A DNA stretch of 42,579 nt, taken from contig CAMCWM010000021.1 of the NCBI GenBank assembly GCA_945882215.1, positions 1-42,579 of the forward strand. The letters are read 5' to 3'. The position numbers were made by a program, and so were the translations under genes. Position 1 is the first letter of the stretch, and each line of letters begins with the position of its first letter. The stretch is from Akkermansia muciniphila. Its GTDB lineage: Bacteria; Verrucomicrobiota; Verrucomicrobiia; Verrucomicrobiales; Verrucomicrobiaceae. Shown here piece by piece: positions 25,283 to 34,509 of the stretch. Under the pieces are notes generated by a model. The model saw nothing but the letters and a program-made list of their open reading frames with translations, searched no databases and was not told where the DNA came from.

Positions 25283-25334
25283 CAGTCAGGAAAAACAAAA
25301 AGGGGAAAATAGAAAGGGGAAATCAGATCCGAAT
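25283..25334 (+). repeat. A/G-rich dispersed repeat, copy 2
   Basis: This is nearly identical to 67-116: AACAAAAAGGGGAAAATAG, then GGGAAATCAGATCCGAAT. It is followed by iterated CTTTCTGCTTT/CAGCTTTTC, a theme that returns at 36850-37176. Confidence 0.8.
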
Positions 25335-25534
25335 CGCCGCTTTCTGCTTTCTGCTTTTCAGCTTTTCAGCTTTCCCTTTTGACTCCATCGCTCCCCGCGC
25401 TGTCGGGGCTTTGCCCCAACCGTTCCGGTTGTCCAAAACGCGTCCGATCCCTCCGCGTTTTTCGCACGTCGCCGCCGCGCTCGGCTCTCCGGCGGAGCGG
25501 GTCGCCAAAGGAAGACCGGCATGGATGAGACGCT

Positions 25535-25879
25535 TTAACTATTTGGATGCGCCGTCACTAGGCGCGGCGGCTTCGTCCCTTCCTGAATCCAGCCGGTCAG
25601 GATGCAGGGGTTCTTGCCATCGGGCGTTTGAATCTGGCACTCCACGGTGAACTTGCGGCCAAAGCGTGTGTTGCTGGTCTCGGTCACGGGTTGCGTCACC
25701 CCATGCTGGCGCAACGCCTCTGCCATGTCCTGCCACTGCTCGGGATGAAAGCCGCGATTGCGGAAATACTTCGCCTTCGGCCCGCCTTGCTTGTGTTCCA
25801 CATTCAGCAGGTAATCCACCACCTTGACCTGCTCGATCTCGAGGGCGCTGGCCTGCGGCAGTTGCTTCGGCGGTTCCAT
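25535..25879 (-). CDS. DUF6883-like protein
   Basis: This 114-aa protein reads VVDYLLNVEHKQGGPKAKYF, then RNRGFHPEQWQDMAEAL, then TRFGRKFTVECQIQTPDG and PRLVTAHP. This is the outline of the DUF6883 family (recognised from memory), small proteins often found as the last domain of polymorphic toxins or as stand-alone genes. Its ATG overlaps the stop of the DUF4926-like gene by 1 nt, so the two are coupled. A toxin-like role with the partner as immunity or antitoxin is possible but unproven. Confidence 0.8.
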   Translation of the reverse strand: MEPPKQLPQASALEIEQVKVVDYLLNVEHKQGGPKAKYFRNRGFHPEQWQDMAEALRQHGVTQPVTETSNTRFGRKFTVECQIQTPDGKNPCILTGWIQEGTKPPRLVTAHPNS

Positions 25880-26082
25880 CAGTCTGCCAGTTCGATGTCC
25901 GCCGGTTCCACCGTCACCAGCTTGGGCCGCTTGCGTTCGCCGAGGAACTCCACCTCGTAACCCGCGCCGCCTTCATAGACATGCACCACGGTGCCGGTTT
26001 CACCCGCTTTGACTTCGTCATCGGGCAGATCACGGCGCAGCCGCACCATGGCATGCTCGAGAATGGTCGTGATCACGCTCAC
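25879..26082 (-). CDS. DUF4926-like protein
   Basis: This 67-aa protein is a single small beta-barrel: MVRLRRDLPDDEVKAGETGT, then VVHVYEGGAGYEVEFLG, ending LVTVEPADIEL. It matches the DUF4926 outline (recognised from memory), a short SH3-like fold often encoded next to DUF6883. The start MSVITTILEHAM at 26082 is used; MVRLRR at 26049 is an alternative. It is translated just ahead of, and coupled to, the DUF6883-like gene. Confidence 0.8.
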   Translation of the reverse strand: MSVITTILEHAMVRLRRDLPDDEVKAGETGTVVHVYEGGAGYEVEFLGERKRPKLVTVEPADIELAD

Positions 26083-26171
26083 GGATTCAGGTTATTCGGA
26101 TTCAACCGCATGTCCAACACTCCTCGTTGCTCGGCGCCGCCGAGGTCGGCTCGGTCTCGTTCAGCGACCAT

Positions 26172-26368
26172 CCATTCTCCGTAGCAAGACTGCGAAGGAT
26201 GAATCGTCATCCATCCGTTCTCCGTTCCATTCTCCGTAGCAAAACTGCGAAGGATGAAAGCAGGCTTCTGCGAAGGATGAATCGTCAACCATCCGTTCTC
26301 CGTTCCATTCTCCGTAGCAAGACTGCGAAGGATGAAAGCAGTCTGCTGCGAAGGATGAATCGCCAACG
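26172..26368 (+). repeat. Imperfect tandem array built on CTGCGAAGGATGAA
   Basis: The 14-mer CTGCGAAGGATGAA occurs five times. A larger unit starting CCATTCTCCGTAGCAA occurs at 26172, 26227 and 26305 (steps of 55 and 78 bp). The second and third units carry an extra 23-bp AGCAG-type segment. The array is non-coding. Confidence 0.8.
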
Positions 26369-26438
26369 GCCTGCTCTCCCAGTCACCCCACCATCACCTT
26401 CGGCCCCTATGCCGGGGACCAGCTCTCCGTGGATCACA

Positions 26439-26475
26439 CCTGCCCGCAATGCTTCGCGTAGCGATGCAGGCGGGT
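26439..26475 (+). repeat. 37-bp palindromic repeat, copy 2
   Basis: This is the second copy of the repeat at 25234-25270, with one difference in 37. It lies outside the DUF4926/DUF6883 pair on its upstream side. Confidence 0.85.
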
Positions 26476-26536
26476 GATTCCGTTCTCGGTTCATCCTGAG
26501 TTGGACCGCCGAGCGGCGTGGGAAAGCCGTGAGTAA

Positions 26537-26707
26537 GATCATGCCCTGCATGGCCCGCAGGGCGAGACGAGCGTGAGGCGCGAGGGAGTCAACGTCATCG
26601 CCAATCTGGAGCTGATGCCGCTGAGGATGAACATCGGCAAACGAGACCGAATGGGTGAACGTCAGACCAACCTGCTGCAAAAGTTCAGGCAAGCGGGGAT
26701 GTTTTGA
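26537..26707 (+). pseudogene. Gene fragment, possibly the tail of an HNH-type nuclease
   Basis: This 56-codon open frame without a usable start reads DHALHGPQGETSVRREGVNV, then IANLELMPLRMNIGKRDRMG, and ends FRQAGMF and a stop. The DH, a later N-x-x-L and an N-x-x-K spacing recall the second half of HNH endonuclease domains, but the match is weak. An in-frame stop (TAA at 26534) precedes it. It is best seen as a broken gene end in the repeat-rich gap. Confidence 0.35.
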
Positions 26708-26759
26708 ATCTTCGTGTGGGATGGAACGTGGGTCTTGAGCTATTGGCCGCCCCCAAAGA

Positions 26760-27677
26760 TCAAGGGTCTATCAGGCCCTCCGCATGACCTTTGTTCTCAG
26801 CCCTTATGGCCATCGAGGCGAGGAAGGCCATCAATGCCTCCTTGTGGTAACGCGTCCAAAACTTCAAAAAACCTCCATAGCTAGGCGCAATGATGACTCC
26901 ACCGATGAGCAGCACCCGTGCTGCGGACATGAATTCTTGTTTGGCGAATAGATGTCCCGCAATCATCCAGACGACCACGAGTAGAATGAAAGTCATCGCT
27001 CGCAGGAAACCGTAGAGGACTACATAGTTTCTCAGTGTGAAGAGATGGGCTGGAGCTTTCTCCAACGCATAATGCAATGCGAGGCGTTCAAAGCCTAGAC
27101 CCCAATGAAGCTCATCTTTGGAGCGTCCAGGTGGTTTCCCTGCTTGGGTTTTGACTCCCATCTCCATCAGAAGCCGGTCTTCAGCGGCAGCCAGGCAGCG
27201 TTTAAGAAGCCGGGTGATGGGAAAATTGAAGCGCCTGAAAACGGGCACCACACGGGTGAAAAGCAGCTCAATCCAAGTCAGCGGTAGCATGAACAGCATG
27301 ACCACAGCGCGCATCAGCACAATCACGGTGTTAGCAAGCAGGTGGCCTTTGCCCCACTTCCCGCAGTTGAAGTAGCTGGGCTTGGCTTCCCGCACAATGA
27401 AAGAGGCTGGGCTGCCGTGCATCAGGCGTGCGTGCTCTTCGACCACGATTCCCGACATAAAGCTCACCGCATGACCGAAAAAGTAGCCAAACAGAGCCAA
27501 CGGGATCGCATTGTTCCAGGAAAGCTCAGAGTACCTTGCCACCATGAACTCCCAAGACAGCGCGGCCTTTTTGGCATGGTAGAGCCAAGAGCAGTCCATG
27601 AGTGCGATGAGGACCAAGCCGGGCAGCAGATAGCCAAGAAAGTCATAGGCTGAGAATTGCGGTGCTTTGGGTTCCAT
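26760..27677 (-). CDS. Multi-pass membrane protein in type III R-M-like operon
   Basis: This 305-aa protein has several hydrophobic segments: about 12-28 (FLGYLLPGLVLIALMD), 58-76, 112-137 (VIVLMRAVVMLFMLPLTWIE), 218-243 and 250-268. A basic cytosolic loop lies at about 140-215. I recognise no family. It starts 15 bp after the stop of the Mod methyltransferase gene on the same strand, so it is probably the last gene of that operon. In defence systems a terminal membrane protein is often an effector or regulator; here that is only inferred from position. Confidence 0.75.
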   Translation of the reverse strand: MEPKAPQFSAYDFLGYLLPGLVLIALMDCSWLYHAKKAALSWEFMVARYSELSWNNAIPLALFGYFFGHAVSFMSGIVVEEHARLMHGSPASFIVREAKPSYFNCGKWGKGHLLANTVIVLMRAVVMLFMLPLTWIELLFTRVVPVFRRFNFPITRLLKRCLAAAEDRLLMEMGVKTQAGKPPGRSKDELHWGLGFERLALHYALEKAPAHLFTLRNYVVLYGFLRAMTFILLVVVWMIAGHLFAKQEFMSAARVLLIGGVIIAPSYGGFLKFWTRYHKEALMAFLASMAIRAENKGHAEGLIDP

Positions 27678-27692
27678 GTGCTGGTTCTTTCT

Positions 27693-30065
27693 TCATCCCA
27701 CGTTCACCGGCACCAGCGTCATCGTATCGTTGCCGAAGATGTCGATGACCTTGACCGCGACCGTGTAGCGGCCTGGTTTGGCATAGGTGTGCTGGGCGGT
27801 GGTGAGTTCCAGATCCCGGTCCTGGCGCGTTCGGAAGCTCTGCCACTCGTTCTCGAAGATGTAGGCGCCGGTCCAGCGTTCCTCGAACTCCAGCAATTCC
27901 TCGCCTGCTGTCACCACGCCGGGCAGCGCGCCTTCCACGCCCATGGTCTTGGCCATCTTGATGATCTCCTTGCGGCTCTCGTAGTGGAAATCCACGGCCC
28001 AGTAGTCCACCCAGTCGGTCCACTTCTTCGTCAGCACCTCGCGTTTGACGATGCCTTCCTTGTCCTTGGTGAATTTCACGAGCTGGCCCGCATCACAGGC
28101 CACTTCGCTTTTCCCTGCCTTCATCTCCGCAGTGATGCTGTCCACGAGGCCTTGGGAGTAGTGGACGGAGAAATCGGTCAGCTTGATGGCGAGCGTCAGT
28201 TTGTTCTTCTTGTCGTAGCTGGGTGTGGCCTCCACATAGGCGATGTCGGCAAAGCGCACCTGGCCCTTCTCCACGGCGCGTTTGTCGAAGACCTCCGGCG
28301 GAATGGTTTTTGGGGCGATGTCGATGCCCTTCTGCTTCGCCTCCTCCAGCACGGCGGGGAAGAGGCCCATCTCAAACTCAAAGGCCAGGATGTCCACGCG
28401 GGAGGCACCGCGCTTGCGGCACTCGGTGATGACCTCCTCCACAAAGAGGCGGCCCACGGGAAGGTTGATGGGACCGACGACGACGAGGCGGCTGCCGTTC
28501 TTGCCGTGGAAAAAGGCGCGGTCAGGCAGAGCCTCAGCGCGGTAGGCTTTCAGGATCAGGTCACGGAAATCCTGCTCCTTCTTCGCCAGTGCCTGCTCCT
28601 TCTTCTTGCCGGTGAGACGACCGGAGATGTTCAGGTAAGCCTGTCGCTCGTAGCGCCCGAGGTTCAGCACCTCAAAGGCGCGGAAAGGTTTGCCGCTCGA
28701 CTTCAACTCCCGCTGCACCTGGATGAGCCGCTTGCGCGTGGTGTGGATGCCGAACTTGCCCAGGTCCGTGGCGATCCACTTGCGCCCGAGCTTTTCAGCC
28801 ACGGCGGCGGTCGTGCCACTGCCGCAGAAAAAGTCGGCGACGAGGTCTCCTTCGTTGCTGCTGGCTTTGAGGATGCGCTCCACCAAGGCTTCTGGCTTCT
28901 GAGTCGGATAATCAACGCGTTCCTCGGCTTGGGAGTTCACTGGTGGCAAGTCGGTAATCATGTCCTGAATGGCGACACCTTCTCCGAGGTATTTCTTGAA
29001 CTGAGGCCGCCCATCCTCCTTCGTTGGCCAATAAATGAAGCCATTTGCATCAAGCAAATCTAGCTTCTCTTGAGTCGTCATCTTTGCAGCCTGTTCTTTG
29101 CCCACGAGAGACTCAACGGCCTCACGGTTGACCTTCCAATGACCGCCAAGCTTTCCGGGATCGAAACTCCTCCAAGGCTTTCCAGAATCGCCGCCACGCA
29201 GACCTGATGCCGTTAAATTGTCAGTTCGATATGTGCCGCGTTTGTCATTGTTTGTGTATTTAGAGTCCAGGTATTTCTCGTCGTATTCTTGAAAAACTTT
29301 ATTCCAAACATAGCGCTCACCTCGCGAGTAAAACAGGATCGAATCATGGATTGGTCCCCAAAAGACGGCGTCACTTCTCGCGCTGGTGCGCTTCCAGACG
29401 ATCTCATTTAAGTGGCGGCTAGGACCAAACACTTCATCCATGCAGACGCGAATGAGAGAGTTCATTCGTGGGTCACAATGCACATAGATACTTCCCTCGC
29501 TGTGCATCAAATCCCGCATCAGGATCAGCCGCTCGTAGATCATGGCGATGAAGGAGTCCGCGCCACGGCCCCAGGTGTCGCGGTAGGCGATTTGTTCGAG
29601 GAGGTTCGGCTCTTTATGAAAAGTCTCGCCGCCAATCTCGATGTCCATGCTGAAGTCCGCGCCCACGTCGAAGGGCGGGTCGATGTAGATGAGCTTCAGC
29701 CCGCCCGCGTCCTCGATCTGGCGGCGCAGCGCCCCGCTTTTCAGGGAGGAGAGGATGAGTTTGTTGTCGCCCCAGATGAGCTTGTTGGTCCAGCCCTTGA
29801 GTTGCCGTCCGCCGCCGTCGAGGCTGAGTTCATCCGCCCGGCTTTCCTTCCGGGGCTCGTCGATGTGCTCCAGGGTCTGGAAGGGCAGGATGGCGGTGCA
29901 GACCTCCCGGGTTTTGCCATTCCAGACCAGCTCCACCTCCCGCTTGTCCGCAAAGAGCATGAAGCGGTATTTCTCCGGCAGGGGTTTCCCCTGCTCGATG
30001 AGCTTGATGAGGTCGCGCTTCTCGGTCTCGGAGAGGTCGTAGTGTTCGGCGGTGGGGCGGGCCAT
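27693..30065 (-). CDS. Type III restriction-modification DNA methyltransferase (Mod-like)
   Basis: This 790-aa protein is an N6-adenine methyltransferase of beta-class order: catalytic DPPFDVG (about residue 128) precedes the AdoMet-binding FFCGSGTT (about 411). The target-recognition region lies between them (about 200-390), and [14 protein letters not shown] marks the join. The C-terminal part (about 480-735) is unassigned. The last 50 residues ([20 protein letters not shown], then IFGNDTM) look like a PKD-type beta-sandwich, unusual for a Mod subunit. It is larger than classic Mod proteins (about 600-680 aa). The Res gene lies upstream, separated by an AlbA_2 gene. Confidence 0.9.
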   Translation of the reverse strand: MARPTAEHYDLSETEKRDLIKLIEQGKPLPEKYRFMLFADKREVELVWNGKTREVCTAILPFQTLEHIDEPRKESRADELSLDGGGRQLKGWTNKLIWGDNKLILSSLKSGALRRQIEDAGGLKLIYIDPPFDVGADFSMDIEIGGETFHKEPNLLEQIAYRDTWGRGADSFIAMIYERLILMRDLMHSEGSIYVHCDPRMNSLIRVCMDEVFGPSRHLNEIVWKRTSARSDAVFWGPIHDSILFYSRGERYVWNKVFQEYDEKYLDSKYTNNDKRGTYRTDNLTASGLRGGDSGKPWRSFDPGKLGGHWKVNREAVESLVGKEQAAKMTTQEKLDLLDANGFIYWPTKEDGRPQFKKYLGEGVAIQDMITDLPPVNSQAEERVDYPTQKPEALVERILKASSNEGDLVADFFCGSGTTAAVAEKLGRKWIATDLGKFGIHTTRKRLIQVQRELKSSGKPFRAFEVLNLGRYERQAYLNISGRLTGKKKEQALAKKEQDFRDLILKAYRAEALPDRAFFHGKNGSRLVVVGPINLPVGRLFVEEVITECRKRGASRVDILAFEFEMGLFPAVLEEAKQKGIDIAPKTIPPEVFDKRAVEKGQVRFADIAYVEATPSYDKKNKLTLAIKLTDFSVHYSQGLVDSITAEMKAGKSEVACDAGQLVKFTKDKEGIVKREVLTKKWTDWVDYWAVDFHYESRKEIIKMAKTMGVEGALPGVVTAGEELLEFEERWTGAYIFENEWQSFRTRQDRDLELTTAQHTYAKPGRYTVAVKVIDIFGNDTMTLVPVNVG

Positions 30066-30135
30066 GGCGGGGTGAGAATGACGAAATCAGAAGGACGAAT
30101 GACGAAGGGGCACCGGGGCGGTCTAGGGCTTCCAG

Positions 30136-30165
30136 TCAAATAACCGTCAAATAAGAATCCGGGGG
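30136..30165 (+). repeat. Direct repeat flanking alternative hairpins, left copy
   Basis: TCAAATAACCGTCAAATAAG, then AATCCGGGGG, recurs at 30237-30265 with a G-to-A change and one C fewer. Each copy itself contains TCAAATAA twice. The pair lies in the 204-bp gap between the AlbA_2 and Mod genes. Confidence 0.85.
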
Positions 30166-30188
30166 TGAGTTTGTTGGAAAATCAAGGG

Positions 30189-30230
30189 CTCCAGCCCCGA
30201 TGAGAGGCCGCTGGAGGGCTGAAACGGGGC
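30189..30230. promoter_or_regulatory. Mutually exclusive hairpins between AlbA_2 and Mod genes
   Basis: CTCCAGC (30189-30195) pairs perfectly with GCTGGAG (30210-30216). GCCCCG (30194-30199) pairs perfectly with CGGGGC (30225-30230). The two stems overlap at 30194-30195, so only one can form. This geometry can serve attenuation or mRNA processing; no T-tract was seen on the operon strand. Confidence 0.4.
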
Positions 30231-30236
30231 CTCCCA

Positions 30237-30265
30237 TCAAATAACCATCAAATAAGAATCGGGGG
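30237..30265 (+). repeat. Direct repeat flanking alternative hairpins, right copy
   Basis: This is the second copy of the repeat at 30136-30165, ending 4 bp from the stop of the AlbA_2 gene. Confidence 0.85.
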
Positions 30266-30269
30266 CGGG

Positions 30270-31736
30270 TCATGCCCAGTGAGGTTGGTATTTCGCATAC
30301 TTCTTGCCCTGGTCGGGATCAAAGGGCTTGACCACTCCGTCCTCCATGGCCTCGCGGATGATGCGGGAGGCGGTGGCACTGTTCTTTTCCTCAATGCCAA
30401 AGCGCTGCCTGAGGCTGGAATTGGTCATCATGTCCCGTTCGACATACCGGAGGCAGGCGTGGAGGTAGCAGGCTCTGGAGCGGTCGGCGCGGTCCATCGC
30501 GGTCAAGGGGCGGTGAGAAAAGAGGACGACGCGGGTGGAGTCCCCGGTGGTCTCGATCAAGGGAGCGGGGAGCTGATAGAGCTCGGTTTGAGACACCACC
30601 TTGTCCACGCCGCTGCCACGTTCCTCACAAACGCCGACCCGGCGCATGAAAGAGGCAAGCAGCTCATTGCGGGAGCGCGGCGGCGTGTCGAGAAAACGCT
30701 CGGTCGTCACGAGCGGCAGGCCGGGATTGGTCACCTCCATGCGATCGGCGAAGATCTCGATCATGGGGCCCGCGCCCGTGACGGAGAAATCCTGGTGGAT
30801 GAGGGCATTGGCCGCCAGCTCACGAATGGCCAGTTCGGGATACATCGGCACTTCCTTGCGGAGAGCTTTGCCGATGACTTCATTCCTGGGCACAAGCGTG
30901 TTGATGAACTCGATCAGCCCTTCGAAACCTGAGGCATAGCCCTTCTTGCCCACCTGCTCCCGGATCGTCTTCAGGCGGTTCTTCCCCTCGTAAACGATCA
31001 CGCGGACGGCTTTGCGGGCAAGCGTGCGGAAGGAGTCGAGGTTCTTGGCGAACAGAATGCCGCCCAAGGCGGTGATATTCCATGCACCCGCACCATCAGC
31101 CACGATCATGCGGTCCGCAGCGAGACGTTCGAGCAGCTTTTCACGATCCGCCGGCAGTGGCAGGGACAGCAGTTCAAAATACGATGGGTAATCGAGCTGA
31201 GACAACACCGTGTCAGCAGTGGCATGCTCCAGCGCGATGGTTTCCTCGAACGGGGTGGTGTCGAACACCCGCCACAAGTCTTTCTCAATCTGGGGATGAT
31301 CCTTGAGCTTCTGCCGGTGCGAGCCAACACGGATGAACTCGACGCCCTGAAACTGGATGGGGCGGCCCGGCGCGCGCGGCACCTCCAGCACCACGATGTG
31401 ATGCCCCTCGTGCGTCAGTTCGTGAAACTGAAAGTGAACTCTGGGCGAAAGCAGTCGGGCCAGCCAGCTCTCCAAATCCTCGTTGCCTTTCTTGGTGGTG
31501 GCAGGAGAAAAAGTCGTTCCGACCACCTTGTGGGTTCCATCTTCCACGCCCCAGACAACATAACCGGCAGCCTTGCCATGAAGTGCCGCCATGTTGCCGA
31601 GCGCGGAGATGTATTCACCGATGTCCTCGGGATTGCTGTTGTTCTGCTTGAATTCCAGCCATTGAGTTTCCGCGGGCAGCTTGCGGAACTCCGCCACCAG
31701 TCCGTCGAGGTAGGATTGTGTTGGGGAAATGCTCAT
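30270..31736 (-). CDS. AlbA_2 / HATPase_c_4 family protein in R-M-like operon
   Basis: This 488-aa protein has an N-terminal AlbA_2 domain (about 20-150: WLEFKQNNSNPEDIGEYISA, then AAGYVVWGVED). A middle GHKL-type ATPase part (about 295-350) contains ELAIRELAANALIHQDFSV and EVTNPGLPLV. The C-terminus has GVCEERGSGVDKVV and a winged helix (about 420-488). The group (COG2865) is commonly labelled transcriptional regulator or ATP-binding protein. It starts 2 bp after the stop of the Res gene and precedes Mod, so it is embedded in the operon. A second member of the same family lies at 12912-14540. Whether it regulates the R-M genes or takes part in DNA sensing is unknown. Confidence 0.88.
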   Translation of the reverse strand: MSISPTQSYLDGLVAEFRKLPAETQWLEFKQNNSNPEDIGEYISALGNMAALHGKAAGYVVWGVEDGTHKVVGTTFSPATTKKGNEDLESWLARLLSPRVHFQFHELTHEGHHIVVLEVPRAPGRPIQFQGVEFIRVGSHRQKLKDHPQIEKDLWRVFDTTPFEETIALEHATADTVLSQLDYPSYFELLSLPLPADREKLLERLAADRMIVADGAGAWNITALGGILFAKNLDSFRTLARKAVRVIVYEGKNRLKTIREQVGKKGYASGFEGLIEFINTLVPRNEVIGKALRKEVPMYPELAIRELAANALIHQDFSVTGAGPMIEIFADRMEVTNPGLPLVTTERFLDTPPRSRNELLASFMRRVGVCEERGSGVDKVVSQTELYQLPAPLIETTGDSTRVVLFSHRPLTAMDRADRSRACYLHACLRYVERDMMTNSSLRQRFGIEEKNSATASRIIREAMEDGVVKPFDPDQGKKYAKYQPHWA

Positions 31737-31738
31737 GA

Positions 31739-34447
31739 CTATTTGAAATCAGTAAAGCTCAGCACCAGCTCTTGCAACGCCTTCGGGACGTGCTTCTCGA
31801 AACTGTCCTGATCCACGAAGACGAAGTCATAGCGCTGACCGTTCTCCTCCGCAGCCGTGGCATCGGCGCACCATTGTTTCAGGCGGGCCATCTTTTGCGG
31901 GAGGTCGAGTTCCTTGCGTCCTTTGGTCTCGACGATCCAGATGACACCGCTGGTGTCGCGCACGATGAAGTCGGGGATGTAGTTGGAGAGGTCACCGTCG
32001 GCCTTGACGTAGTCGAGCTTGAAGCCCACAGCGAAGTAGTTCTTGGCAAAGGCCTGCACATCGGGCGCGGCTTCGAGGAAGGCGGCGAAAGACAGCTCAA
32101 AACCGCCGGAGTTCGCCTCGCCAACGGTCTTGTTGAAGAGGCATTTTTTCGCCGCGAGATAAGGGCGGTGGTCTGTGCGGAAGGGGCGTGTCTGGCTGAG
32201 CCGGATGTAATCCTCAATGCGGGTGCTGCCGCTGTCGCTGATGGTCAGCGCATTGATCGCAGTCTTGAACGAGTCATAGAGCACTTTGCCCACTTCCGGT
32301 TCCGACAGGTTGCGCAGCACCACGGCATCTTCGAGGTCCACGGAAGCTCCATCGAAGAGATTCGCACGCATGAAGTCGCGCACTTTGGGGTAAAGCAAAT
32401 CGTAGCCACCGACGAGGCGGAGGTCTTTGAGCAACTGGCGCGCGAAGAACGCCACGACGGAGCGGTAATCGGCCGGGCCGGAGCCATCTAGATGAATCGT
32501 GTGATGGATCTCGGAGTCGAGCATGGTCTTGAACACGATCTCACGAGTCTCCTCTGGCGTGAACGGCTTGAGAGAAAGACGCTTGTTACCCAAAGCGGCG
32601 GGATCGAGGTCGCCGAGGTCTTTGAAGTCGCGCTGGAAGCGACGGCTGAGTTTGGGCAGCGGGATGTCGAGTTCATCGACGTTCTTGTCTTTGTTCTCGG
32701 TATCGACTTCAACGATGATGGGATTCTTGCGTTTCGCGCCATCACCCATCGGCACATGCTCGAAGCTGACGCCTTCCGTCTGGATGGACTCGACGAACTC
32801 CATGAACGCAGGCGTGCCCATGACAGACACCGTCTCCTGCTGTTCGCTACCGAAATACATCCGCCGCAGGCCGCGTCCCAGGGTCTGCTCAGGCAGGATG
32901 TTTGATTTCGCCACATAGGCACGCAGCCCACAAATGACGGTGACGTTCCGCACATCCCAGCCTTCTTTGAGCATGAGCACCGAGACGATGGCTTTGAAGG
33001 GCGACTTCCACGAGTCGATCTCATTCGACTGCTTGCGCAGAAGTTCCAGTTCCTCCTTTTTCTTCCCGGAGGCAGATTCGGAAATGTCGCCGTTGTCCTT
33101 GGTGTGAATGACGAGCACCGCCCCTTGCAATTCGGGACAGATCTTTTGCAGATGCTCACCCACCTCGTCACAGTTTTTGGTGTCATCCACCATGACGAAG
33201 AGCACGGCCTTTTTCCCGAGTGGCTCGTGCTCGGCGTAACTCTTGCGCCACTCCTCCACGCCAAGGGCGAGGTAATCGGCATACTTTTCCGAGAAGATGG
33301 CACTCTTACGTTCATGGAGCTTCGCCCGGCTGGCGGCATCAGGCAGCACGGGATGCTTCACCACGTTCTGATGAATGGCCTCGACCAGAGGATAGTCAGA
33401 CACCGTCTGCACAAAGATCGCGCCACTGTCGTGGCGCGGCGTAGCGGTCACATCCACCTGCAAGGTAAGGCGTCCGTCCTTTTGTAGCATCTTATGATGG
33501 ATGTCCTGAATGGACTTGAACCATGCCATGCGGGGATTGTGGATGTGATGGGCCTCGTCATTGAAGACGGCCAGCTCATCGATCTCGCGCACGATCTCGC
33601 CGAGGTCAGTCTTGCTGTCGGTGGTCTTGCCGGTGGGCTTGGCACCGAAGGCATCGGAGAGAAAGTAATCACTCAAGTCATCGTCTTCCAAAGTGGGCTC
33701 CTCCACATCCGTCATGAAAACACGATGGATGTTGGTCAGGAAGATGTTTCCCGTGTCCCGCACAACCCGAACGTCATCCTGAATATGCAGGGTGAGCTGG
33801 AAGTCATCGCGCCAGTTCTGGCCTTCGTGGCCGTTGTCAGGCAGTATGGGATCGTTGAAGAAGATTTTCAATCCATCGAAGTCAGCGCGCAGGCGGTCGA
33901 GAACAATGATGTTCGGCGCAATGACGAGGAAGTTCCGCGAAAGCTCGGACGTGGGCTCGTAGAGCTTGTGAAAGAAGCTCCAGGCGATGAGCAGCGAGAG
34001 CACCTTGGTTTTCCCCGCACCTGTCGCCATCTTCAGCACATAACGCGGCCAGTCTTCATTGAACATGCCCGTGGACACAGCACCTGAGGCATCGAAACGC
34101 AGGAGATCAAACTTGTCGCGGGCGCGCTTCACATCATAAAGCCAAATGACGGACTCCACCGCCTCACGCTGGGCGAAATAATACTGGAACGGAGAGAGTG
34201 ACCCGTCGGCATTTTCCAACAGGTGATCCGTCTCAAACCACCAGCGCAGCAAGGCAACGGATGTCGGCGAGGCACCGGGATAGCCCTTGTTGCGCCATGC
34301 GAAGACTTCCTGGCGCACCTTGTCCACGAGCGGCGGAAGCAGTTTGTCATACGAAGAGGCACGGAGGGCTTCATCCGCTGGGAACCAACGCTGTGAAGGA
34401 ATCAACGGCGCGTAGGGAGAGGTGGGGAATTCGGGATGAAGGGACAT
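31739..34447 (-). CDS. Type III restriction enzyme Res subunit (helicase-nuclease)
   Basis: This protein of about 902 aa has an SF2 helicase core with Walker A MATGAGKTKVL (about 140-150), DEAH box FNDEAHHIHN (about 298) and TATPR. Helicase part two has FVMVDDTKNCDEVGEHL, LMLKEGWDVRNV and QTLGRGLRRM. The C-terminus (about 835-850) carries NYIPDFIVRDTSGVIWIVETKG, a PD-(D/E)XK nuclease site. The family translocates on or switches along DNA with ATP and cleaves when it meets a second complex. The ATG at 34447 (MSLHPEFPTSPYAP) is preferred; a TTG at 34468 would add seven residues. The gene order is Res first, opposite to the classic mod-res order. Confidence 0.92.
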   Translation of the reverse strand: MSLHPEFPTSPYAPLIPSQRWFPADEALRASSYDKLLPPLVDKVRQEVFAWRNKGYPGASPTSVALLRWWFETDHLLENADGSLSPFQYYFAQREAVESVIWLYDVKRARDKFDLLRFDASGAVSTGMFNEDWPRYVLKMATGAGKTKVLSLLIAWSFFHKLYEPTSELSRNFLVIAPNIIVLDRLRADFDGLKIFFNDPILPDNGHEGQNWRDDFQLTLHIQDDVRVVRDTGNIFLTNIHRVFMTDVEEPTLEDDDLSDYFLSDAFGAKPTGKTTDSKTDLGEIVREIDELAVFNDEAHHIHNPRMAWFKSIQDIHHKMLQKDGRLTLQVDVTATPRHDSGAIFVQTVSDYPLVEAIHQNVVKHPVLPDAASRAKLHERKSAIFSEKYADYLALGVEEWRKSYAEHEPLGKKAVLFVMVDDTKNCDEVGEHLQKICPELQGAVLVIHTKDNGDISESASGKKKEELELLRKQSNEIDSWKSPFKAIVSVLMLKEGWDVRNVTVICGLRAYVAKSNILPEQTLGRGLRRMYFGSEQQETVSVMGTPAFMEFVESIQTEGVSFEHVPMGDGAKRKNPIIVEVDTENKDKNVDELDIPLPKLSRRFQRDFKDLGDLDPAALGNKRLSLKPFTPEETREIVFKTMLDSEIHHTIHLDGSGPADYRSVVAFFARQLLKDLRLVGGYDLLYPKVRDFMRANLFDGASVDLEDAVVLRNLSEPEVGKVLYDSFKTAINALTISDSGSTRIEDYIRLSQTRPFRTDHRPYLAAKKCLFNKTVGEANSGGFELSFAAFLEAAPDVQAFAKNYFAVGFKLDYVKADGDLSNYIPDFIVRDTSGVIWIVETKGRKELDLPQKMARLKQWCADATAAEENGQRYDFVFVDQDSFEKHVPKALQELVLSFTDFK

Positions 34448-34509
34448 GCAGGACTTTTGCTCATCCAAGCGGGGAATGAATCTGAAGGCAAGGTGTGTGT
34501 GAATGCCAA

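Larger units (their letters stand above)
25065..25534. other. Gene-free interval packed with repeats
   Basis: There is no gene here. From left to right it holds repeat copy B (25075-25174), two exact tandem copies of a 21-bp C/T-rich unit (25190-25231), a 37-bp palindromic repeat (25234-25270), the A/G-rich repeat (25283-25334) and pyrimidine-rich AGCTTT iterations (25335-25380). Short GC hairpins, for example GGGGCTTTGCCCC, end it. Confidence 0.7.

Noticed and set aside
26079..26366. 95-codon minus-strand repetitive frame
   Set aside because: It is generated by the CTGCGAAGGATGAA tandem array; the sequence is repetitive with no fold.
26285..26692. 135-codon minus-strand frame upstream of the DUF4926 gene
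   Set aside because: It runs through the palindrome and the tandem array and is less protein-like than the plus-strand fragment at 26537-26707.
27657..29063. 468-codon plus-strand frame opposite Mod and the membrane gene
   Set aside because: It is an antisense shadow without motifs and overlaps two well-supported genes.
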